From: Peptostreptococcaceae bacterium VA2
GTDB taxonomy: Bacteria > Bacillota > Clostridia > Peptostreptococcales > Peptostreptococcaceae
NCBI GenBank assembly: GCA_000686145.1
Contig: JMMB01000007.1
Span: forward strand, 1,736,001-1,800,000
Direction of reading: 5' to 3'
DNA length: 64,000 nucleotides
A program made the position numbers and the translations under genes. This document shows positions 16,104 through 23,707 of the stretch, one piece after another; within the stretch, counting starts at the first letter, position 1; every line of letters starts with the position of its first letter. Under the pieces are notes generated by a model, which searched no databases, was not told the DNA's origin, and saw only the letters and a list, made by a program, of their open reading frames with translations.

Positions 16104-16187
16104 AAAATAAATAGTAACTAACTTAGGGAGTAGCCAAAATTGGTTATTCCCTATTTTTTTACTTAAATTATAGGTGGTGGTTTATAA

Positions 16188-19100
16188 ATGGCGACAAAAG
16201 GCGAAATTGCAGAATTAAGTATTGGGATTGGGTTAAATGATTCAAAATTTAGTAGTCAAGTTTCTAACATAAATAAACAGATAAAGAACATGGATAGAGA
16301 TTTAAAGAGTGCTAGTAATGGTGTTAAGGGATTTGAAAATTCATTCGTTGGATTAAATTCTAAAGTTCAAAACTCTGCTAATCAAATTGAATTATATAAC
16401 AAGAAATTAGATTCACAGAAAAAAGAATATGACAGATTAAATGGAACATTAGATAGACAAAGAAATAAACTTACAGAATTAGAAACTAGTTTAGGCAGAA
16501 CATCTAAAGAATATAAACAACAAGAACAATTAATACAAAAGACTGCTAGTAAAATGACAACTTTAGATAGTCAGATAACACAAACTAATTCACATTTAAC
16601 TAGATTAGGTACAGAATTAAATGATGCTACTAGAGACATGGAAAAGATGGCTAATAAAACTCTAACAATAGAGCAAAGATTAGCAAGTGTAGGACAACGA
16701 GCAGATTTAGCAAATAGTCAATTTGATAGACTGGGAGCAGAATTAGCTGGAACTGGTAATTTTATGAACCGTCTTGGTAACGATATGCAAAGACTATCAA
16801 ATGAAATACAACAAGGTGGAGCAAAAATTGCAATATATGAAGCCGAGTTAAATAAATTAGGTGGAGAATTACAACAAAATAGTGTAAGACAGTTAGAGTT
16901 AGCAACTTCAATACAACAAGTAGAAGAAGAGTTAATGCAAGTTAGTGCTATCTATGGTAATACAAGTCAAGAAGCACAACAGTTGTCTAATAAATTATTA
17001 GGACTTAAAGATGATTTTAATAGAAATGAACATGAGATTGAACAGAATACTCAAGCATTAAATAGATATCAAACAGAATTAAATCAAACTGAAGCAAGTG
17101 TTATTAGAGCAGGAAATTCTTTAAGAACAATGCCATTTGATAGAGTTGGTAACTCACTTAAAAATGTTGGTAATGGAATTAGAAGTGCTGGTTATTCTTT
17201 ATTACCTTTAACGTATGGTATAGGTGCAGTTGGTGCAGGCTCTGCTAAAGTTGCATTAGATTTAGAAAGTGCATTTGCTGGTGTAAGAAAAACTATGGAT
17301 ACAAGTGGTTTAAGTGCAGAACAAGCAGATAAGAAATTTGAAGGCTTAAAATCAAGCATAATGGAAATGTCTAAACGTATGCCTACATCGGCAGTAGAGA
17401 TAGCTAAAGTAGCAGAAAATGCTGGACAGTTAGGAATTAAGAGTGAGAATGTATTAGGATTTACTGAAACTATGGTTAAGTTAGGTGATACTACTAATTT
17501 AAGTGCAGATGAAGCATCTAGTGCATTAGCAAAGTTGGCGAACATAACTGGTATGCCACAAGAAAACTTTGATAGACTTGGCTCAACTATAGTCGCACTT
17601 GGTAACAACATGGCTACAACAGAAGCAGACATTTCTGCTATGGCGTTAAGATTAGCAGGTGCAGGTAGTCAAGTTGGTATGAGTGAAGATGAAATATTAT
17701 CATTCTCTTCTGCGTTATCAAGTGTTGGTATAGAAGCCGAAGCAGGTGGTTCTGCATTCTCAAAAGTTATGATAGACATGCAACTAGCTACTGAAACTGG
17801 TGGTGAAAAATTAGAAAACTTTGCTAAAGTAGCTGGTATGAGTTCTAGTGAATTTAGTAAAGCGTTTAAAGAAGATGCTCCTACTGCTATTATGGCATTC
17901 ATAGAAGGATTAGGTAAAGCAGAAGAAAACGGACAGAGTGCTATCGGAATACTTGATAGTATGGGTATTTCAGAAGTTAGATTAAGAGATACATTACTTA
18001 GAGCAAGTGGTGCATCTGATTTATTTAGTAAAGCATTAGGAATAGGAAGTAAAGCGTGGAGTGAAAACAATGCTTTAACTAAAGAAGCACAGGTAAGATA
18101 TGAAACTACTGCATCTAAAATAGCTATGGCTAAAAATAGATTAATAGAGACTGGTCAGAAAATAGGTCAAATACTTTTACCTGTTATAGCAGATGTTATG
18201 GATAAAATAGCAAGCTTAGGTGAGAAATTTAGTGGATTAGATGAATCACAACAAAAGACTATAGTTAAATTAGCAGGCGTTGCGATGGCAATTGCACCAG
18301 TTTTAATTGGACTAGGTTCAATAATGAATTTAGCTGGAACAGCAACTACTGCATTCGGTGCATTAGCTGGTGGTACTAGTGTATTAAGTGGTATATTTGC
18401 TACTTTTGCATTACCAGTAGCATTATTAGGATTAGCAGGTACGATAGGTGAATCTGAAACTGCTTTAGACTTTTTACAAGATAAATTCGGTGTTGTAGGA
18501 AGTGTGATAGGTGGAGTATGTGAAGGTATAGCAGGTCAATTTCAATTAACATTTGGTAATTTATTAATTTTAGTTGGTGGAGTAGCTAAAGGTATAAGTG
18601 CTATTTTCAGTGGTGAATTTTGGAAAGTAGACGATATAATGTCTGAAACTTGGGCTAGTGTAGAAAATAATACTGCTAAAGCTTTGTCTAATACACGCAT
18701 GGAATCAAGTAGAGCATTAGATTTATTAGAGAATACGACAAAAGAAAAATTAACTGGTGTTAAAAGTGCATTTGATATGGCTCTTAAAGAGTTACCTAAT
18801 GTTACTGAAAAAAATTTAAGCCAAGTTTCGAAAAAATTTGCAGACAATTTTAGTAAATTAGACAATGATTCATTAACAATATTAAGAGGTACTTCTGATA
18901 CTATGGCTATGTTATTCGAAGGTATATATGAAGGTATGTCTAAAGATGATGCTTCTAAAAAGTTTAATGCCAACTTAGAAAGTATGAATAAAGGTGGAAA
19001 GTTAGACGGTGTTAAAGAAGATGTAGCTAAAGCTATGGATTTAATCAATAGAAATGTTTCAGATGGTTCTACACAAGTAAAACAAAGTGCTAGTGATATG

Positions 19101-22100
19101 TTTAATAGTATTAAAGATTCTAGTAAAATAGGGATGGATGAAGCCGTTTCTAATGTAGTAGGGCAACTTGGAAGTATGAATCAAGAAACTCTAACTCAAT
19201 TAACTTCTATGGGTTCAACTTGGAAATCTGTATTTAATGGAATAAATTTAGATGGTTCTATGAGTACTCAACAAATGAAAGATACAGTTATGAATAATAT
19301 GTCTACATTAGAAAAGAACGGTGTAGATGTTATAAGTATGCTTAGAAATGAAAGTGCTACCCATTGGAAAGGCATGGAAACAGATGCTAATACTAGTACT
19401 GCTAATATAACTCAATCATTTGATAAGATACCAAAAGAGGTTGTAACTCAATTAAAAAGTAATGGTATAGAATCTGAATCTGAAATTCTAAAAGTATATA
19501 ATCTATACGAGCAATTACCAAAAGAAATTCAGACTTATATTAAAGCAGATAATTACCAAGCATTAGTCGGAGCAACTAGCATTAAAGATGTATTAGCTAA
19601 TATTCCAGTTGAAAAAAGAGTAGCTTTAATAACTGATGTTGCAACAAAAGGCAACATGCCACCAAAAGAATTAGAAGAGCTACTTAAATCACTTCCTAAT
19701 GAAGAAAGAGTTAGAGTTGAAGCCGAAATAAATAACGGCGATAAAGTAAAAGACGTAAAGAAAGATGTTGAAGATGTACCTAAACAAACTAAAGCTAAAG
19801 TTGATGTAGATACTGGTAATAGCAAAGAGAAAGTTAAAGAGGTAACTAAAGAATTAGCATCATCTAACGGTAAGAGTTCTAAATCTAAGGTTGCTGTAGA
19901 TACTGGAAATAGTAAACAAAAGGTTCAAGAAGTAAATAAAGAGGTTAAGAATGCTAACGGTAAGAGTTCTAAATCTAAAATATCAGTAGAGACTGCACAA
20001 GCCAGTAAGAACGTAACTGGATTAAAAAGTAATATGTCTGACTATGACAGGAAACATGGTAATAAGACTAAGAAAACAAACTTTACTGCTAATACTGCTG
20101 GTGCTAGTAAGAACGTAACTGGATTAAAAAATAATATAAGTAGTTTTGTAAGTAGATTTGTTAGAACATTTACAACGACTTTTAAAGTAGTTACAAAGTA
20201 CAGCACACAAGGTAGCCCAACACCTGCTAGTGCTGGTAAAAGAGTAACTGGTGCTGGTAATGTATCTAAGTTAAATTCTGCTCCTATAAAAAGAAAAGCA
20301 CCTATTCCAGTAAATATTAATCCAATTAAAACACCAATGACAACGGGAGCAACTACAACTCCAATGGCTACTGGTGATTCTACAACTCCAGTTCAAACTC
20401 CAATGACTACTGGAGCAACTACAAGTCAAGCAATGGACTCTAATTTAGCAATGTGGAGCTCTGACATAAATAATGCTTTTAAATATGACGTTAACTTATT
20501 AAGAGAGTTGGATATTGTAATACAAAAAGTAAATAATCAACTTTCTATAACTGATAAGAAAATGGATAATGCTATTGGAAATGAAAAGATTAAATACTTA
20601 GAAGAACAAAACAAGTTATTCAGAGAACAATTAGAGTTACAGAAAAACTTAGAGAATAAACTAACAAGGATGTTATCTGTTTATAAAAAATTTTTAAGTA
20701 ATGAAGGATTCCAATTTAATCAAGATGGTAATTTAATTAACTATGAAGAAAAATTAATTGCTATGGAAAAAGAGTCAGAACTATTAGAACAAATTGCAGA
20801 GAATAAACAGAAAGCATCTAACGATTACAAAGGCGATGATGAAGGTCATAAGAATTGGTTATCTAATATCTACGAGGAAGCTAAAAATAAATCTGATAAA
20901 TATAATGAATCGCTAGCTAGTACTAAAAAGTATCTAGAAGAATATATAAAAGTAGCTTTTACTGACTTACCAAAAGTACAAGATGAATTTCTTAATATAA
21001 ATAAATCTATATTAGATAATAAAAAGGCAATTGAAGATTCTAATAAAGCAATAGAGGATGCTAGAAAAGAAGCAATCTTATTAAAAGATGAATTAAGAAA
21101 ACTAAGTTTTGATGCTATGTGGACTTCTATGGATAAGCAAGTTAAACAATATAACAATGAACTAAGTAAAACAAATTCTTTAATGGAAAATGCGTTCGGT
21201 TCTGATAAAGAGAGACTAATACAGAATAAAATAGACCTTTATGATAAACAAATAGCACAATTCCAAAAGATGCAAAATTATGCTAAGAATGAAATGAATA
21301 ATACTAAAGGATTATTACAAGAATTTGGTTTTAATTTTAGAGAAAACGGAGATATTGTTAACTATGATTCACAGATAGTTAAACTTAAAGAACAAAATAA
21401 AGAGTACGAAAGAGCTGAAAAATTAATTTCTGAATATCTTGATTTGTTAATAAATAAAATACCTGAATATGAAGGTAATATAATAGAAGTTAATAATCAG
21501 ATTAAAGCTTCTTATAAAGACCAACTTAACGTAATTAATTCAATAGAAGATAAAATTACATCTGTTTATAAAAAACAACTAGACGATAGAAAAAAATTAA
21601 TTGACGAAGAACTTGATGCTAAATTAAAAGCATTTGATAAAGAAAAAGAAGCTTACAATGATTCAAGAAAAGAAGCAGATTATAAAAATGACTTAAAAGA
21701 GCAACAAGATGCTGTATCAAAGTTACAAAGTAAAATAGATATTGCAACTAGAGACAGTTCTTTAACTGGTCAGAAGAAGTTACAAGAATTATTGCTTCAA
21801 ATGAAGGAAGAACAGAATAAACTTCAAGATATGGTTCAAAGTAATATAGATGAATCAGTTAATAAAATGTATGACAATGAAAAAAATAGATTATCAGATA
21901 CTACAGAGCAATCTATTAAAGATTTAGAAAATAAATGGTCTGCTTCTAACATTGCAGATATGGTTAAAAATGCTTTAGGCAATAACACTTTTACTGATAT
22001 AGATGGAAATGTTACTAGTTTAAAAGATACTATGATTGACTTCTTAAACGAGAGTGGTGAAGCATTTGGAGTATTAGGTGGTATAATTCAAAATGACTTA

Positions 22101-22388
22101 AATTCTAATTTACAGCAAGCTATAGATAGTTTTAGTAATTTAGATGGAATATACAGTAAATTAAATTTAGATATGCCTAAGTTGGATTATAGCTCACAAA
22201 GATATAATCCTTCTGCATTAAGAACTGATACAACTAATAACAACAACAAGACAATAGAGGTAAACTTCAATCAACCATTGGTAACTGTTCAAGGTAATGT
22301 ATCTGAAGATATAATGCCACAAGTTGAAAAAATGGTTAAGCAAGCTCAAGATGAAGTTGTAAAAAGTATAGTAAGTTCTATAAGATAA
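16188..22388 (+). CDS. Tail tape measure protein, TP901 type
   Basis: A 2066-residue protein. Residues 1-310 are coiled coil (Gln/Asn/Leu heptads). About 320-560 is the TP901 tape measure core (LESAFAGVRKTMDTSGLS, MPTSAVEIAKVAENAGQLGI, GSAFSKVMIDMQLA). Hydrophobic segments follow near 700-790. Around 1185-1310 are imperfect repeats (VDTGNSKEKVKEV / VDTGNSKQKVQEV; SKNVTGLKSN / SKNVTGLKNN). A Pro/Thr linker with repeated PMTTGATT occurs near 1380-1420, then more coiled coil. No lysozyme or peptidase motif was seen. At roughly 0.15 nm per residue the tail would be long, near 300 nm. Confidence 0.95.
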   Translation: MATKGEIAELSIGIGLNDSKFSSQVSNINKQIKNMDRDLKSASNGVKGFENSFVGLNSKVQNSANQIELYNKKLDSQKKEYDRLNGTLDRQRNKLTELETSLGRTSKEYKQQEQLIQKTASKMTTLDSQITQTNSHLTRLGTELNDATRDMEKMANKTLTIEQRLASVGQRADLANSQFDRLGAELAGTGNFMNRLGNDMQRLSNEIQQGGAKIAIYEAELNKLGGELQQNSVRQLELATSIQQVEEELMQVSAIYGNTSQEAQQLSNKLLGLKDDFNRNEHEIEQNTQALNRYQTELNQTEASVIRAGNSLRTMPFDRVGNSLKNVGNGIRSAGYSLLPLTYGIGAVGAGSAKVALDLESAFAGVRKTMDTSGLSAEQADKKFEGLKSSIMEMSKRMPTSAVEIAKVAENAGQLGIKSENVLGFTETMVKLGDTTNLSADEASSALAKLANITGMPQENFDRLGSTIVALGNNMATTEADISAMALRLAGAGSQVGMSEDEILSFSSALSSVGIEAEAGGSAFSKVMIDMQLATETGGEKLENFAKVAGMSSSEFSKAFKEDAPTAIMAFIEGLGKAEENGQSAIGILDSMGISEVRLRDTLLRASGASDLFSKALGIGSKAWSENNALTKEAQVRYETTASKIAMAKNRLIETGQKIGQILLPVIADVMDKIASLGEKFSGLDESQQKTIVKLAGVAMAIAPVLIGLGSIMNLAGTATTAFGALAGGTSVLSGIFATFALPVALLGLAGTIGESETALDFLQDKFGVVGSVIGGVCEGIAGQFQLTFGNLLILVGGVAKGISAIFSGEFWKVDDIMSETWASVENNTAKALSNTRMESSRALDLLENTTKEKLTGVKSAFDMALKELPNVTEKNLSQVSKKFADNFSKLDNDSLTILRGTSDTMAMLFEGIYEGMSKDDASKKFNANLESMNKGGKLDGVKEDVAKAMDLINRNVSDGSTQVKQSASDMFNSIKDSSKIGMDEAVSNVVGQLGSMNQETLTQLTSMGSTWKSVFNGINLDGSMSTQQMKDTVMNNMSTLEKNGVDVISMLRNESATHWKGMETDANTSTANITQSFDKIPKEVVTQLKSNGIESESEILKVYNLYEQLPKEIQTYIKADNYQALVGATSIKDVLANIPVEKRVALITDVATKGNMPPKELEELLKSLPNEERVRVEAEINNGDKVKDVKKDVEDVPKQTKAKVDVDTGNSKEKVKEVTKELASSNGKSSKSKVAVDTGNSKQKVQEVNKEVKNANGKSSKSKISVETAQASKNVTGLKSNMSDYDRKHGNKTKKTNFTANTAGASKNVTGLKNNISSFVSRFVRTFTTTFKVVTKYSTQGSPTPASAGKRVTGAGNVSKLNSAPIKRKAPIPVNINPIKTPMTTGATTTPMATGDSTTPVQTPMTTGATTSQAMDSNLAMWSSDINNAFKYDVNLLRELDIVIQKVNNQLSITDKKMDNAIGNEKIKYLEEQNKLFREQLELQKNLENKLTRMLSVYKKFLSNEGFQFNQDGNLINYEEKLIAMEKESELLEQIAENKQKASNDYKGDDEGHKNWLSNIYEEAKNKSDKYNESLASTKKYLEEYIKVAFTDLPKVQDEFLNINKSILDNKKAIEDSNKAIEDARKEAILLKDELRKLSFDAMWTSMDKQVKQYNNELSKTNSLMENAFGSDKERLIQNKIDLYDKQIAQFQKMQNYAKNEMNNTKGLLQEFGFNFRENGDIVNYDSQIVKLKEQNKEYERAEKLISEYLDLLINKIPEYEGNIIEVNNQIKASYKDQLNVINSIEDKITSVYKKQLDDRKKLIDEELDAKLKAFDKEKEAYNDSRKEADYKNDLKEQQDAVSKLQSKIDIATRDSSLTGQKKLQELLLQMKEEQNKLQDMVQSNIDESVNKMYDNEKNRLSDTTEQSIKDLENKWSASNIADMVKNALGNNTFTDIDGNVTSLKDTMIDFLNESGEAFGVLGGIIQNDLNSNLQQAIDSFSNLDGIYSKLNLDMPKLDYSSQRYNPSALRTDTTNNNNKTIEVNFNQPLVTVQGNVSEDIMPQVEKMVKQAQDEVVKSIVSSIR

Positions 22389-22411
22389 TAAATGAAAGGT
22401 AAATAGCAAAA

Positions 22412-22639
22412 ATGAATGAATTTTTTCAAATGATATTAAGTGAGTATGGCTTTGTAGGAGCTATATTCACTTGTTTACTATTCTATGTAATGACAGAAAA
22501 TAGTAAAAGAGAATTAAGGTATCAAGATACTATATCTAAGAATCAAGATGTAATTTTAGAACAAGCTAAGAGTTTTGAGATTGTAAAAGTTATGAAGGAT
22601 GATATAGATGATTTAAAAGATATTATATTAAGTAAGTAG
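22412..22639 (+). CDS. BhlA/UviB-type holin-like peptide
   Basis: A 75-residue protein with one membrane span near residues 13-29 (GFVGAIFTCLLFYVMTENSK) and then a charged helical tail ending MKDDIDDLKDIILSK. This is the layout of the BhlA/UviB family of clostridial and bacillary holin-like or bacteriocin-associated peptides. It directly follows the tape measure gene and closes the late operon. No endolysin is present beside it, which is unusual. Confidence 0.8.
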   Translation: MNEFFQMILSEYGFVGAIFTCLLFYVMTENSKRELRYQDTISKNQDVILEQAKSFEIVKVMKDDIDDLKDIILSK

Positions 22640-22642
22640 TAT

Positions 22643-22690
22643 AAAGGGCTATAGGTGTGCATTTATTTGTATATCTATAGCCCTTTTTCT
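22643..22690 (+). terminator. Strong terminator ending the late operon
   Basis: AAAGGGCTATAG (22643-22654) pairs exactly with CTATAGCCCTTT (22675-22686), followed by a T-run and CT. It lies just past the stop of the holin-like gene at 22639. Confidence 0.9.
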
Positions 22691-22839
22691 TGTTTATAAT
22701 ACTTCAAAGTAAATGAGTTTAGTTTGTATAATATTTTGATAAATAGCGAAGCTCTATATTCCATTCTAAGCTTCTTGTAAATAGTTTGCCTTGTATTTAT
22801 ACTGATAAAGCTTAAAATTGATTTTAAAAAAACACTCAA

Positions 22840-23577
22840 TTCGTTGGTATGACTGGTTTATGTTCATTAGACATAAACGAAATTGTGCTGTCTAAATCTT
22901 CAACCCAATAATCTGAAGAACGAATCTTTCCGTTGTTCAAAACTTCGTCTATTTTATTTAGCCGAACCAACTTTGGCTTCACCAAAAATCTTCAACCCAA
23001 TAATCTTGAGAACGAACTTTTCCGTTTAGTAAAATTCTATTTATCTTATCTATCGCATCCCTTTTTAGATACTAAGTATTCTCTTCTAAACTCTCCTTTT
23101 GTATCTTCATATCTTGATTACTTCCAATAATCTAACGAACGAACTTTTCCGTTGGTTAAAACTTGGTCTATTTTATAAATCTTTGAAAAATCAAAGTTGA
23201 TTTCTCTGTTCTCATACGTTGAATATATTCTGAATGTGTTCCTATTTTCCTTAACATATCCTAACGTTTCTATCAACGTGTGCACCTCATACACACTAAC
23301 GTATCCGTTTCAAGGATACGTTTAATATCTATATAAACCATATTCTGATAAAAACCACACATCTCTGTTTTGACCTGAGTTACATATTGTGTAAGTCAGC
23401 TTTTATTCATCATCTACCATATTTACTAAATGCGTTATATTCTTATGCTATATCCCAACGTGTTTACCTCATAAGCACTAACGTGTGCATCTCATGCACA
23501 CCAACATATCGACCTCACCGATACGTTTCATACCAACGTGGTAATCTCATTACCACCTTTTAAATCTATGTAATGTG
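22840..23577 (-). pseudogene. Shuffled antirepressor-gene debris
   Basis: No intact gene. On the minus strand, fragments in several frames read as pieces of phage antirepressor proteins: YHIDLKGGNEITTLV, SGQNRDVWFLSEYG (a BRO-N-like opening), VYIDIKRILETDTLV, ETLGYVKENRNTFRIYS and NREINFDFSKIYKIDQVLTNGKVRS. The last block occurs three times in related form (KIDQVLTNGKVRS, KINRILLNGKVRS, KIDEVLNNGKIRS, near 23155, 23035 and 22940), two of them followed by DYWVED. This is a repeatedly duplicated and broken gene, and small palindromes are set between the pieces. Confidence 0.55.
23278..23556. repeat. Six covarying palindromes with constant loop and flanks
   Basis: Stems: 23278-23284/23290-23296, 23300-23306/23314-23320, 23460-23466/23472-23478, 23483-23489/23495-23501, 23505-23511/23519-23525, 23538-23544/23550-23556. 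Stem sequences differ (GTGTGCA, CGTATCC, GTGTTTA, GTGTGCA, CATATCG, GTGGTAA), but on the + strand CAAC/TAAC precedes each one and five of six loops contain CTCA. Two single non-matching positions are compatible with G-U pairing on the minus-strand RNA, one on the plus-strand RNA. Relatives lie at 5165-5343. Confidence 0.7.
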
Positions 23578-23669
23578 ATAATTAAAATTGTACTTTTATA
23601 AAGTTTGTATTAGTTCTAAAACATTTAAACTACAAATCTTAAAATATGTATTAAAATACGATTAAATGG

Positions 23670-23700
23670 TATAATATGGATAAAATTAATAAGAGGGGGA
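23670..23700 (+). promoter_or_regulatory. Promoter and ribosome site of the AAA ATPase gene
   Basis: A consensus TATAAT at 23670-23675 with no good -35 box, followed by AGAGGGGGA at 23692-23700, eight bases before the ATG at 23708. This shows that the gene is transcribed on its own, independent of the phage late operon. Confidence 0.5.
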
Positions 23701-23707
23701 TTTGGTT

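Noticed and set aside
17192-18070. Two minus-strand frames of 146 and 133 residues opposite the tape measure gene
   Set aside because: They are Ser/Ala/Leu-rich mirror readings of the tape measure codons with no ribosome sites.
16188-22388. Lysozyme or peptidase domain inside the tape measure protein
   Set aside because: No catalytic motif of SLT, M23 or NlpC/P60 type was seen in the 2066 residues; the C-terminal half is linker and coiled coil.
22933-23130. A 65-residue + strand open frame
   Set aside because: No ribosome site; it overlaps antirepressor-like text on the other strand and has no protein-like pattern.
23278-23556. CRISPR array
   Set aside because: The units look spaced, but the variable part is palindromic and the constant part is only about 4-8 bases; there is no long exact repeat, no regular spacer length and no cas gene.
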